Of a stretch of 64,000 bases of DNA, positions 1 to 11,869 are shown in pieces. The notes below the pieces were generated by a model. The model saw nothing but the letters and a program-made list of their open reading frames with translations. It was not told where the DNA came from and did not search any database. Within the stretch, counting starts at the first letter, position 1. Each line of letters starts with the position of its first letter. The DNA is from Arbacia lixula (lineage: Eukaryota > Echinodermata > Echinoidea > Arbacioida > Arbaciidae): NCBI GenBank assembly GCA_963669155.1, contig OZ022588.1, positions 7,526,679 to 7,590,678 on the forward strand, written 5' to 3'. A program made the position numbers and the translations under genes.

Positions 1-497
1 CGTTAATATGGAGTCTTTTGGTGAATTCCCCTACAATTATTTAGCAACTGTACAATATTGTATTGTCCACAATTTTTCTGCCTGTTTTTTTTTTCTTTTT
101 TGTCTGTATACTCGGTTTTTATATAAAAATCTTGTTTTTTTTGGTTACATTATCCTGATCTGATGTAATTATTTGTAAATATTGTGATTTTTCTTGATTT
201 TGGTCGTATGATTAAAAAAACACATAAATATAAAAAAAAATATTCAGCTACCTGTACATGTAGACACATAATGTTGAATCAAATTGTACTGAATTTACAC
301 TCCATAATATGCAAATACATATCAATTACACAGTAAGCAAAATTAATGTGGATTTGATCATCCATAAACTTCGAAATAACTTATCAAGTGCAGAACATTT
401 GAAAAAAAATGTCAATGTTTTCAGTAGTGCTAATGTAAATGATATGTTGGACTCTTCATTTGCTGTAAATTGCAGGGAACTTATTACAGTTATTTTG
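1..497. other. AT-rich non-coding stretch
   Basis: I see only AT-rich sequence with several T and A runs. No exon with splice sites and no clear repeat end is visible. Confidence 0.5.
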
Positions 498-859
498 CTA
501 AGACCATGACCTTTCTATTGATATCAAAATCAATAAGTTTTGAAAAGAAGAAAGTTCGATGCAGGAAGTGCATAGAAAAGCCTGTATGGCCCAGAATTTG
601 GCTTGATTAGGACTCTAGGAGCTCTTTGTGTTGTAATACAAAGAGATCGCCTACAATGCGTACATTTACACACACCTACTAAGACCATGACCTTTCTATT
701 GATATCAAAATCAAGAAGTTTTGAAAAGAAGAAAGTTTGATACAGGATGTGCATAGAAAAGCCTGTATGGCCAAGAATTTGACTTGGTTAGGATTCTAGG
801 AGCTCTTTGTGTTATAATACAAAGAGATCGCCTACAATGCGTACATCTACATAATCACA
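498..859. repeat. Tandem duplication, two units of about 181 bp
   Basis: The unit starting with ctaagaccatgacctttc at 498 is repeated at 679. Both copies contain the same landmarks in order (a gatatcaaaatcaa block, gcatagaaaagcctgtatgg, aggagctctttgtgtt and gatcgcctacaatgcgtaca) with scattered substitutions. There is no coding potential beyond short shadow frames. Confidence 0.85.
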
Positions 860-2156
860 GTACAATAACAAGGAACTTGTGTGATTTTCTTCTGTACTGT
901 TACAGCCTAACATGCATGTATACACATCATTTGTTGTTGTTTTCCATATACATGCAATCCATAATAACCCAGACTTGTGTACAGGAGAATACATTGTCAA
1001 AAAGGAAGTGCTTGTGTGTATGATGACAAGATGGAAAACTACCGAAACAAAATGATCAAAATTCTCCGAAATCTTCTATGTAACCCTACGCTGCAACACG
1101 AACGAGCGGAAAGCCTATTACAGTGACGATCGCGAGCAATAGTACCGAACAGTGGTACGGTTCGCAGTACGCACATATTTCCATTTCCATTCACCTACGT
1201 GTGTTCTGTGCAAAATTGCGAACGAAACGTGTCCACGGTTGTGCATTGATGCGAACGAAACGTACAAAGACTTAAAAAAATGATGATGTGTCATATGAAC
1301 ATGACATATCATCTTTTTTGTACATTTATCTTCTATACTTAAATGGTGTATCCCCTTTGCAGGCCTAAAGTATAGATTTGTTCAAGATTCCACTGCATGG
1401 AAGAAACTACCGTTCAAGAATTTCCTTCAGATATGATGATTGATAAGTTACTTTTAATGCGTTCATATTGACCATTATATTTTAAATGGATTTTTTTGTT
1501 AGATTGTCTTGAAGTATAGTCTTTAATACCTCCCTAGACTTGCACTGACAACGTCATAAGCATCACGATATTTCTAAGCAATTACATCAGGCTAATGCTG
1601 TTTATACAGAGACTATTCCTTTCAGCGATATGATGAGACATCATTATTTAATATACTGTAAAATCAAAAGAAATTAATGAACTATTTGGATTTTATTAAG
1701 AAGGTGAACATGTGAGGCAAACTTAGATGTCAATGTACATGTGGATCTGAACATATGTGGTTGTAACTTGTAACAATGTTTGACAGAATTTGGTAATGTG
1801 TGCACAAGAGATGAACTCCCTCACACAACAGACAAGAGCAAGATTTTGCTTCTGCTGACACGTGGTTGCCACACATGCACTGATATAATCATGATTGGTC
1901 AATTTGTTCACCCCGCAAAAACAGCTTAATCTGTTTGATAATGTGTGCAGACACCTACTAACATCTCGATAAGAGAATTACTGATCGCTCATGTACATAT
2001 CAGCCCCCTTTATCTTGAAGTAAAATAAACCCTCAAATTAACTTGATTGGACATAAGCTGAAAAATATAGACAGGTTGGCAAGAGTTTTAGGAGAACATT
2101 TTAAGGAGTACACAGCAATTCATTTGATCTCCCTAAAACATTCACTTATCTGATCT
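860..2156. other. Non-coding stretch
   Basis: No exon with convincing splice sites, no simple repeat and no clear transposon end was recognised here. It lies in the minus-strand downstream direction of the TTLL11-like exons, so it may be intron of that gene. Confidence 0.4.
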
Positions 2157-2453
2157 TTATAGTTTTCTTTTGTCCTTCCCAGAAATGAGTTCCTTGATCG
2201 ATCTATGTATTCTTGCAAGTTGTATAAATGCCTTAAAATTTGCCCAAACCATGGAAAAGAAAGGAAGCAATTTCTCAACACCATTTCTTTTCTGAAAACA
2301 TGACTGGATGGATGCAAGAATGGAGAGCACTCTGGCTCTCACCTTTTTGTCCTCTTTATATGTTCTCACTTGCTCTCTGGGCATGCAGCTCTTTTCAAAG
2401 CTATTCCAAAGGAATGAGCCAACAGCTCTATTCAGAGTTTGTGTAAATTCTCT
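2157..2453 (-). other. Unassigned open frame, possible exon
   Basis: On the minus strand an open frame runs from a plausible acceptor (ttctttcag, near 2455) through a good donor (AAAAAG followed by GTGAGA, near 2353) and on to a stop near 2157. The stretch between the sites would read EFTQTLNRAVGSF and onward. I do not recognise the protein. Its incoming phase (one base completes a codon) does not match the phase-1 end of the TTLL11-like exon upstream, so it is probably not the next exon of that gene. It could be a transposon remnant or chance. Confidence 0.2.
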
Positions 2454-2487
2454 GAAAGAATACTAAGTACTCTCACTCTTTCCAATC

Positions 2488-2722
2488 TACACTACAGCTT
2501 AAAGGAATTGGCATAGGGAAAGGGAAAGGGAAAGGGAAGAAAGGGAAGGAGCCGCAGTCTTAAACCGCGGTATATTTTGTCCAGTTCAGTGCGAAACATG
2601 ATGCTTTTTAGGCTAAAGCATCGTGTTTCATGCTGAACTGGACAAAATATACCGCGGTTTTAAACTGCGGCCCATTCCCTTTCTTCCCTTTCCCTTTGCC
2701 AATTCCTTTGAGCTGTAGTGTA
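2488..2722. mobile_element. Foldback MITE, family A copy 1 (TA-flanked)
   Basis: A 235-bp palindromic element begins TACACTACAGCTTAAAGG and ends in the inverted form, AGCTGTAGTGTA. It has GGGAAA-rich arms and a central near-perfect inverted repeat around accgcggtatattttgtcc. The TA on both sides fits a Tc1/mariner-type target duplication. Sister copies are at 46619-46852 and 53498-53736. There is no transposase, so it is non-autonomous. The transcript would fold into a long hairpin. Confidence 0.9.
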
Positions 2723-2787
2723 TCTGTTCTCATTCTTTTTCCTCTCTGAGCAACACTTTACAGGGCTATATATTCCCAAAGGATAGC

Positions 2788-2807
2788 CCCCCCCCCCCCC
2801 CCCCCCA
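2788..2807. repeat. Poly-C tract
   Basis: A homopolymer run of about 19 C lies in the intron or flank of the TTLL11-like gene. Similar C or G runs recur near 20427, 20611, 20978, 31511, 43206, 55543, 62004 and 63169. Confidence 0.9.
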
Positions 2808-2918
2808 CCAATTCAGTCCTTTTAAAGACTATCAGATGGCATACATGTACCTTGAAACTCATCTTGAATCAAGAAGGATGGAAAGAAAAACAAAAGAAAT
2901 AAAAGAGTTCTTACTCAC

Positions 2919-4066
2919 CTGGAAATTTATTGACCATTCCTCCCTGAGGTTTTTCACAGTCAAAGAATGAGACTCCATTCCAGTGCAAATCACATGGTAC
3001 CCTCTGGCTTCCAGTGTACTGAGAAAATACATGATGTAGAGTATGTTAATACTTGTTTTTGTAATAATTTTTTCTCATAAATTGGCAACATGACAAGAAC
3101 AATAATCATACAAATTAAACTGATAATCATAGAAATACAAGTAAAGCATCTAATGACCATCACACAACATTAATGTCTGTGGCTTATATAGAACAATTTT
3201 GATACATGCATTTTAAAACACATACTCAACAGGGTTCCATTTTCTATATGAATTTTCCTTCAGCTTTTATTTTGCAATCATTAATTTTGTACATCAGACA
3301 CTGCCAATAAACATATGTAAAATGACTATGACAACAATTGTGTATTTGGCCACATTAATACTTCTGTTCTGTACCGGCCCACATAACCTAATGACATTCA
3401 GTCACACATTGATTTTTACGGTACAACAAAACATGGTCCAATTCAAGGTGTAGTCTAGTCTGTAGAGTAATGATGCTTGAGAGGGTTACAAAGCAAAACA
3501 TTGAGCTTCCACACTTTCATGGAGGGGCCTTTAATTATCCAGATGAAAACTAGATGTATCCCCAATGTTATAAAACAACCCCTAATATGAACGCCCCTTA
3601 GCTTTAATCAGGCTAAATTAATGTAGAAAAAAATCACCTCTCTCCATCTCCAGCCCAACTCATTGAGACTGATGCGTAGAACTTCGCCACTTGATTTTGC
3701 CTTGGCAGTGTTGACAACTAGCATATTGTGACGTCTACGCCTTCTCCCGCTCCGACTGCGAACTTTCTGGCCATCTTTTGAAGTCTTCCCTCCTTTCTTT
3801 CCCTCCCCTGTTGTACATTTTACTTTGCTACTCGATTCACCGTCACTGCTGATAGCTACTTTCTTGCGAGCTCCAGGTTTCAGGGGAGCGTCCCCACCGG
3901 TGCTCACGGCGTTTTGTTCCTCGGCTTCCCGCTGTCGATCAGCGACTAGCTGCGCAATTTGTTGTTTCAGGCATTCTTCGTAGGCAAATTGAGCATGGGA
4001 AGATCGCGGATATATTGGTTCTAGCTTGATGCTACTGCTAGAATTTGAACCAAACGGAGACGACAT
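2919..4066 (-). CDS. TTLL11: TTLL11-like tubulin polyglutamylase, first two coding exons (3' part outside window)
   Basis: Family role: TTLL11 adds long glutamate side chains to tubulin in cilia and on microtubules. Exons read on the minus strand are 4066-3638 (143 codons, from MSSPFGSN, ending phase 0 before GTGATT) and 3018-2919 (100 nt, ending phase 1 before GTGAGT). Exon 1 is a basic, Ser-rich leader with RRRRRHN, then LVVNTAKAKSSGEVLRISL and LGWRWRE. Exon 2 continues with VPCDLHWNGVSFF and MVNKFPG. The order VNTAKA, LxxLxWxE, PCDxxWxGVSF, VNKFPG is the start of the TTL domain as seen in TTLL11. The ATG is the first Met of the open frame and lies 1.7 kb head-to-head from the Ig gene. The ATP-grasp core and C-terminus must lie left of position 1. 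Other TTLL paralogues are possible but fit less well. Confidence 0.85.
3019..3637 (-). other. Intron 1 of the TTLL11-like gene
   Basis: A 619-bp AT-rich intron with donor GTGATT and acceptor ttttctcag. I see no repeat boundary or nested gene in it. Confidence 0.75.
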
Positions 4067-5762
4067 AATGTTCTCTCTTCATGGTGGGTTTTAAACCGCT
4101 TCTTTGAGTTGATCATATGTCAACATTTTAAAAATAAAACACGATGATCATCGGCCCACGTTCAGGGTCACGTCTATGGGCGTCACTCGTTGCTCTGTCA
4201 ACTGTAAACAAATGGCTTTCACCTACCGTAGCTGGCGGTAGGTCAAGACTGCTCCAGATGCAGACTGCTCATGACTGATCAAGGTCACATGCATTGTAAT
4301 TATGATTTAGGCGCTGGCCGACACAAGGTACAGAAATGATTTTGTAACAACAAATGCGTGTTAATTAATTGTTCCTACAAAATAGGCCTATATCATGAAT
4401 ATGTTGTATTGAATTTGAAATGGACTAAAACTAAAGGCTTCATGGGAGTGGAACACTTTGTGACGGCAAGGATGCTTCGCTTTTAAAGCTTCATATATGA
4501 TTAGTCAGGGTCATGAGTACAGTAGTTAGGCCCTATACATCAGTTTCCATGGTAACTGTATTCAGGCCAAATTGATAATTGACCTTTTCATTTGTAAATG
4601 TTAAACAACCGTTGAGTGATAAAGTATGCCTTTCATTATTAACAGAACCGTTCGCAGGGCTGAGAGTCCCAGTAATAGGATTACATTATTGTCCAAAATA
4701 TTTCGTCACGGAATAACAACCACGGACGTTTGAGATTTCCAAGATAAAGCAAAAACAAAGATATATTACAAACTGCACGTTATTTGAGTATGTATATAAT
4801 TAGGTAGATAAAAATTAAGTCCTAAACTGAATGGACTTTTTTATGTGCTTAAATTGAATGAAAAATTATATCTCATGCAGGAGTAATTTGTAATAGTTGT
4901 TTAAAACAAGGTACATTATCGTGTCCCTGGCTCCTTGGTACAGCAAACGCGAGCTCAACAGTGCATTTAAATGCATTAAAACACAACAAATAAGTTCATA
5001 AGCCTACTGTATAGGCCTAGTTGTTTTTAAGATTCCTGTAATTATATAGGTCTACGTGTACTTTCATTGTGCACCAACATATAATTAGAACAGTACGTGT
5101 TTTGTGCAGGTCTGCGCTTATTTGCTTGTCCCATGATTTCAACATGTAATGCAAATACGTGGAAAAGGTTAGTGCAATATTTGCGCTAAAAAGATCAATG
5201 ACTGAAATCAGTGCAACGCAATGCAAGCAAACGTGTCAGTCGAGTCGCCTGAATAGGCAGACGTAGACTCTTAAACAAGACCCAATTGTGAAAAGTACTT
5301 CGCGCAAAGTCGAAACGCGCTCCACAAAATAATCAATTTCAAGAGTTCTCGATGATTCCTCGAAATACTTGCAGCGGAATATATTTCTTTTTGGAACCTG
5401 AGTGCACATAACCGTAGTATTCTGAATGTTTTAGCATGGCAATACAAACAAAGCGTTTCGTTTGAAAGAATACCATACTTTGTGTGTTGGATGCTCTGAT
5501 TGTACAGAAAAGCAACAGCTGCCACGCACAACTTCTTTTTTCTTCTTATTACTCATGTAAATATATTATAGCGGTCGTCATCTCAGCCACATGGGCTTTA
5601 TTACAAACCGACTCCAAATTACTCGCTCCCCATTTCATTATTTGTAAATTCCGTGAGAGCTAGACAGTTTCGTTGATTTACATCGTTTTGGAAAAACCAT
5701 CGCATCAAAGTGAAATACTTTTGGTTACTGTAGATTGCAAATAGATAAGTAATTACGGTAAC
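4067..5762. promoter_or_regulatory. Shared upstream region of two divergent genes
   Basis: This 1.7-kb stretch separates the start codons of the minus-strand TTLL11-like gene and the plus-strand Ig gene. It must hold both 5' UTRs and promoters. No clear TATA box or coding exon was identified. A short inverted motif (ctaccgtagctggcggtag) lies near 4223. Confidence 0.45.
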
Positions 5763-7544
5763 ATGAATCTTGCAGTAGTTTTTATCACGCTTTTATTTCT
5801 GTTCTTATCTGTCGGTGAGCTTCAATGTTTATCTGCAAACGATCTGCCTGCAAATGGTAAGTTATACATTAATTTGTTCTTATCAGAATTGATAGAATGT
5901 TTGTTTAACCATCTTTTCTGTTTTAATGGTATATATCTCCATCGCGGTCTAATTAATTAAGTGGGGTGTTACAATCATTGTCCCACAAATAATATAATAT
6001 GCACCATCTCCACCCCCTGGAGAGTATATCCTGCTCACGCAAAGTCGATATCGGCGCTGGGTCAATATCATTAATATAACCACGATAACCGTTCACCTCG
6101 TATCAGGTATAGACAAAGAATTAAACTCATTTCTGGGCGGGGAGTAGTGATAAGGATTAACTCTTGTCATGCTTGTGTCATGCAGGTTTTTTTTTTTTTT
6201 TATCAGTAATGCACACAAAAACCCATAGAACCACATTAATTTTGTCTGGCATGCACACCAATGCACGCAATGATGGGGTCACACGTCCAACCAAAGATGA
6301 CTTGTATGAAACAAACTGATCCATGCATCGAAAACCTACTTTACAGTTCAGTTTACAATCATCATGATCTCTCCACAAAACTTGAGCAGCAATATTGTTA
6401 GAATCGCATTTCCCATGCAGCCGTTTTGATAATGTTATGCATATCTTTCAAAGAATAGGCTACACGTGTCATTAAAATTGTATGCACTGCACTATACGTG
6501 CGTCCCGTGTATAGAATATCACTTTGTATTACACCCAAATAGGTAAACATAACTGGTCGATATGATAAAGGCCATGCCATACACATATTTTGTCGATGCT
6601 CTACAATAACAATATAATCAACCAATGAGCACTCAGCATTTCAATTACGAAGTGTATTACCGTGGTATAATTACGGTGACTGTTTGGATACATAGTCGAA
6701 GTGTAGTATAAAACATAACGGCGTTGAAGTTAACCGGCGCGTCTCAAAATAATCTTTTAACTAGAAAAAAAATAATAAAAAAATTGACTTCTCAATTTTT
6801 TTTAAATTAAAAAAAATATAATGTTGCTTCATTTCCTTATTATAACTAGGTATGAAGCAGCAGCTTCGAGTCGACCCCAGTGACGTCACAGTAGTTCAGG
6901 GGCACTCGGTCACATTGGCCTGCTACGCAACCCAGCTCCCCGTCACACTCACTTGGGTGAAGGACTCCATCTACGCCCTCGCCATAGATAAGTTCATCGT
7001 TTCTCCTGAGCAGACGAGGATATCTGTGAGTGTGAACGAGACCCTGGGCTCCTACGAGCTGCACATTGCCGATGTGCAGCCGGGAGATGCGGGCAGTTAC
7101 CACTGCGAGTTGGCCGCTAACCTGCCATCTGAACAGGTCGTCTCGGAGCCGGCCAAGATGACAGTGATAGGTAGGTTATTCATTAGTGAATGTTCGGTTA
7201 TTTGTTGCGTAATTCGATGTGCTCGTTCAACTATCATTTTAATCATTCAGTCAGTCATCATTTAATTGGTTCGTAGAGTCTGTCTCTATCATATCTTTCG
7301 CCATGAATAATTATGATGATTGCACTCAACTGAATCTTATATCTATCCTACCAAATGATTTAGTGTAAGATAATATCAGTCGGAGTGATTTATGTGTGAG
7401 TGATTTGCCCCAGCAGTTAAACGTTGGAAACAACCCTCAAATACAAATTTACATGCTTGGAACTTTGATTTATGCATTTGTAGTGAAAAGCGGTTCAATT
7501 TCGATGTAACGTGATACGATGAGAAAATATGCACGTGTTAGTGC

Positions 7545-7591
<47 letters not shown>

Positions 7592-8190
7592 GGGGGGGGG
7601 GGGTGAAGCTATAACGAAAGAACGGCAATCGTGCTTTAATTGGATGTGGTAGCAATTTAAATCTATTCCTTACTACTTAGATATATACAACCTCTATGTA
7701 TCCTCATTATTGGTACGTTGCGTAATATCTTGTCCTTTAATATGTCACAGTCCATCTCGGTCACAGAATTATCTAAGGCAAGCGTCTATTGGTCAGATAC
7801 ACCGCTATCTTCATTTGGGGCAATTATTGTTCAAATCTTAGTTTTTGTTTCAAAGAGTGTACCATAACAGCTGGCGAGTTTTTATGATAAGTGTATATTG
7901 ATATATGATTTATCATAATATTACAATGATATTGAATGTAATGATTTAATGACATCTAATGATATATGACACAAAGTTAGACAACGGCAGAATGATAGAT
8001 AGAAAGGGAGAGAGAGAGAGAGAGAGAGGAAATGGGGGGGGGGGGGTTGAAAGGGACAGAGGGAGGGACAGAGGGAGAGATGGAGGGACAGAGAGAGAGG
8101 GGAGGGAGAGAGAGAGAGACAGAGAGAAAGAGAAAGGGAGGGGCAGAGGGAGGGACAGAGAGAGAGAGACAGAGGGAGAGGGAGAGAGAT

Positions 8191-8246
<56 letters not shown>

Positions 8247-11200
8247 GGGGATAGAGGAAGGGATGGAGGGAGAGGGGAACAGAGAGAAAGAGAGAGGGGT
8301 GGAGAGGGACGGGGGAAGGGACATATGGACATAGGGAGGGACAGAGAGAGAGGGACAAAGAGAGAGGGAAAGTGAGAGAGAATGATAAATAGAGATAAAG
8401 AGAGAGGCGTGCAATAAGCCAACGGGGTTTTTCAAAGTTCGCTAATGTAAGATTTAAACATGCTATTTAAATATTGTAGTTTAATGACGTCATTTAACTC
8501 ATCCGACCTCCTCTACGATAGTGCCTCCGACCTTCCACGCGCAACCCCAGGACTTCGAGGGCATCGAAGGACAGGTCGCCATGTTCCGGTGTGTTGCTGA
8601 AGGCTACCCGAAGCCCCTCTACACATGGTTCGACAACTCGGGTGACGTCATTGACCGGGCCGAGTCCAAGTACGGAGTGTCGCCCAGCGGGGAGTACCTG
8701 ACCGTGTATGAACTTACGGAGGCAGACGGTGGCAGGTATGAATAGCTGGACGCTTTACAGTGGAAACAGCTCTAACGGCCACCTATACAGAAAGACCGTA
8801 TTATGTTCATATTATGTATGAAATTATGTAATTTCATGTATTGTAACGTGGATCCAATAACCATACAAGCCTTGCTTTTTGATAGGCTCCCCAATATGTT
8901 ATAAATTTTCTATAATTCAAATGAACAATCGTTTTTTTTTTTAAATTTAAAATTGTCTATACTCATTGCATTTATTTTGTTAATGTCCGTCTATATTCAT
9001 TATCTGCATGAAAACATTTGTATGTTCTTGTATATTCTCTCTGTATATGCGGAAACAAATTAATTCAACGTTTCGATGTCATTCTCATCCATGCTCAGCT
9101 ACTCCTGCGAGGCAAGCAACAAGGCGGGCGTCATGACTGCGCGCGCGACGTTGTCCGTCGTGGTGCCGCCGGGACTGAACGACGCGCAGACGGAGACGCG
9201 CGAACAGGGACAGGAAGTGACGTTCGCGTGTCACGTGGTGCGTGGGGAAGGGGAGCCGTCGTGGTGGCGCAACGGCAAGCACATTGAAGAAGGTCACGTG
9301 GTACGTATCACCCAAAAAGCTTACAGGCTGATTGAAGGGATAGTTCTCCCTGAAAATAAGTAGTAAAAAGCATAAACAGTGCTCTCCCAATGCTGGGTGC
9401 ACTAAGATTCCATGAATTGCTCTTTGTTCTGTTTTTGACAACGGAATGATTTGTTTCCGTATGTTTGTAAAAACGTATTTCTAATGATGTATTAAATGCA
9501 CAGGTAAAAGGGTGCATATCTTTTTGAGAAAATGCACATTAAAACAAAATTGTACACAACATTATGGGAGAGTACTTCACACGTGACGTCACAAAATTAC
9601 AACTTTAGACTGTCGTGACTTTCTTTGAGGGATTTTCATCAAACCTTCAATAATATGTTTCGTTCACGTGTCTGTTTTTATTGAAACAAACTTAACTATC
9701 CCTTAAAAGAGTTTAATATTCTGAAACTAGTCAGACCCATTTATTTAACGGTGTGGTTTAGAAACGGCCTACAACTTGGAAGCCAGGATTATAAGCAACA
9801 ACTATGATAAATAACCATCTCGAAAAGAAGAAAGAATGAAAACGGAATCGTAAAAGCCAACACCATGCAGGGCCACGTTGCATATAGGTTTTCACTTATT
9901 GTAACTTCCCACCAATGGTAACTACCATGCCAATAGCCAATGAGCTCTCATTATTGCAACTGTTGCCATTGTAGTTGCCATTCATGGTAGGTTAAAACAA
10001 TTGGAAACCTATATGCAACATGTTACTGATCAATAAAAAGAACATCATAGATGTTCACTCATCTATTATTTATCAATTTTCGAATGAATAACTCGGTCAA
10101 AAGGCCAAGGCTTACACTTCTGCCCTCTATCGCCACAGGATGGTCAGCGGGTCTCGGTGGAGAGACATGCGCTGACTGGTCATCTTCATCTGACCCTGAC
10201 GAAGATCGAGAAAGGGGACGAAGGTGCCTGGACGTGTGCGGCCTTTGGACGGAAAGGGAAAGAAACCATCTCAACTGTCGACCATCAACTGACTATCAAA
10301 GGTATTTCGAGTCTGCAGATGTTGCTGTCAACCCTATGCTTGCTCTGCGTGATGTGGGTGTATAAATGGTAACATAATCCATAAGTATAGCATGTTGAAA
10401 GATATTGTTTATTTCTTATATGTATACGTGGTTTCGAATTGAAAATGTGCAGATTTTCGAATGGAAGGTACGTGAGGAAAGGTAGTGGTAAAGATTCGGG
10501 TCCCGTAATAAAAAAAAAATAAAAAATTTCGTTTGATTTCAAAGGCTCATTTGACATGTTTGAGACGAGTCCTGACTCCTGCTGACCCAGTTCACTCTAC
10601 TCTATGCACTCTGATCGTACTTTGCATATGTACGACATTAACAAAATGCAAATTTCCTCAATAATGCGTCGTTTCTTCTGCGGCACACTGCCAAAGTATC
10701 TTAATCCACATGCTCTCTTAAAATATTTCGATTCATGACCACAATACGAGGGCTGCAAATGAATTTCACTCATGGAAAGTTACGTATTTATTCAAACACC
10801 TTTACGACACGTTGGACCAGCTTCTTGGAATTCCCTACCACGTTTCATTCAACATCTTTAACTCTACAATTCTTGTAAAAGTATTCTGAAAAAAAAACAT
10901 ATATTGTTAGCTTAATGTTCTTTGATTTGATTCTCAACTGTTAGGAGTAAATCCTGTTATATCTAATAAATATCTATCAAGCCTCTACGGTTATTACAGG
11001 CGTCCCTTTTCCCCAGTTGTAACCATTCATAAATCTTATATTCAAATTGTTTATTCATTATTATCACTCAATCATTAACCCGTACAGTTCGCCCTATCGT
11101 GCTACAACCCAATACGCAGCTCCTCACGGTCCGAGCCGGGGATCCGATGAAGATGTCTTGCCAGAATATCCGCCCAGGTGGAGGGCAGCCGAGCTGGTAT

Positions 11201-11868
11201 GACACCAAACATGGCATGGTCGTCACGGAAGGTGCGTTAGCGTCACCATGGTTACCCTGCTTTTTTATTCTTCTATATGTTTTTCTCGTTCTTGTTGTGT
11301 TTTTGTTGTTCTCTTCATTTGTTCTTCTTCTTCGTCGTTTTTGCCCTTTCCCCGTTGTTTCTTTTCTATCTAATTTTGTCTAAGCATGATTATTGAAGGA
11401 AGGTTATTGCATAGTGAAAGAAGTATACAGTGAGTTCCACGGTTTCCCACTGTAATAGTTATAGTTATGTGATATAAGTTTATCTACTGCTCCCCCGCCG
11501 AAATCATGTTTCCATATTATTACCATTTTCAAGAGGAAGAATTACTCTGAAGGTTAAAGCTGACCGTAGAGTTGTGTGGGCTCTCTCACATAAGGAACCG
11601 ACGTCAGTTGATCGTGAGCTCACCTCAAAACAAGAATAGATGTTACACATCCACCTTCACCAAATTAAACCTAATTGTTTATTATTATCATCTTCTCCTT
11701 TCAATCTTTGTAGACCCCAAGAAGAGGCTCTACGCCCACGTCTCCTCTTCCTCCACCACAACTACCGACCTCGTCGCTGCCGAAGTGACGGCGGAGGACC
11801 AAGGAGTCTTCTGTTGCGTCTCAGACGGCGACATGAATTGCTTCATGCTACTCGCGTTCATCAAATAA
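5763..11868 (+). CDS. Secreted four-Ig-domain protein, seven exons, 430 aa
   Basis: Exons: 5763-5856, 6850-7170, 8522-8735, 9099-9300, 10139-10301, 11088-11231 and 11714-11868. All junctions are GT-AG and phases agree (1,1,2,0,1,1), giving 1293 nt. Exon 1 encodes a signal peptide (MNLAVVFITLLFLFLSVG). Ig1 is exon 2: C56, W67, and C117 in DAGSYHC. Ig2 spans exons 3-4: C162, W174, C213. Ig3 spans exons 4-5: C254, W265, C310 in WTC. Ig4 spans exons 6-7: C356, W368, and C414 in DQGVFCC, with extra cysteines C413 and C422. The chain ends LLAFIK with no membrane span or GPI signal, so secretion is inferred; the spare cysteines could link chains. The fold is Ig superfamily (I-set-like), usual in adhesion or immune-type proteins; ligand and function are not recognisable. 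Exon 4 ends at 9300, not at the upstream GTCACG, because only that keeps the frame. Confidence 0.87.
7548..7589. repeat. (GA)n microsatellite
   Basis: About 20 GA units followed by a G run, inside intron 2 of the Ig gene. Confidence 0.95.
8008..8398. repeat. Long GA/GGGA low-complexity tract
   Basis: About 390 bp of GA, GGA and GGGACA simple repeats in intron 2 of the Ig gene, ending roughly 120 bp before exon 3. It opens spurious frames on both strands. Confidence 0.95.
9336..9706. mobile_element. TTAA-type foldback element, family B copy 1
   Basis: Inverted ends gaagggatagttctccctg and aactatccctTAA carry TTGA/TTAA at the borders. Inner arms repeat the words (ttgacaacggaatgattt, aaatgcaca, acacaacat, gtgacgtcac) seen in copies at 34206-34708 and 35309-36959. 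A TTAA target and AGGGRWAGTTCACCCT ends fit a Kolobok or piggyBac-type non-autonomous element. It starts 35 bp after exon 4 of the Ig gene. Confidence 0.8.
9870..10022. mobile_element. Foldback MITE, family C copy 1
   Basis: A 153-bp palindrome with ends ggccacgttgcatataggtt and aacctatatgcaacatg and internal accatcaatggtaa-like words. A sister copy is at 37918-38073. It lies in intron 4 of the Ig gene, about 115 bp before exon 5. Confidence 0.88.
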
Positions 11869-11869
11869 A
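11864..11869 (+). terminator. Possible polyadenylation signal overlapping the Ig gene stop codon
   Basis: AATAAA sits across the TAA stop (ATC AAA TAA AG). If used, the 3' UTR would be only a few tens of bases. A further signal downstream cannot be excluded. Confidence 0.4.

Noticed and set aside
2157-2453. Possible third exon of the TTLL11-like gene on the minus strand
   Set aside because: It has an acceptor and a donor, but the sequence lacks any TTL motif and its incoming phase does not fit exon 2.
7921-8435. Several overlapping open frames rich in Ser/Leu/Pro or Arg/Glu/Gly
   Set aside because: They are translations of the GA/GGGA low-complexity tract in all frames; no splice sites or domain.
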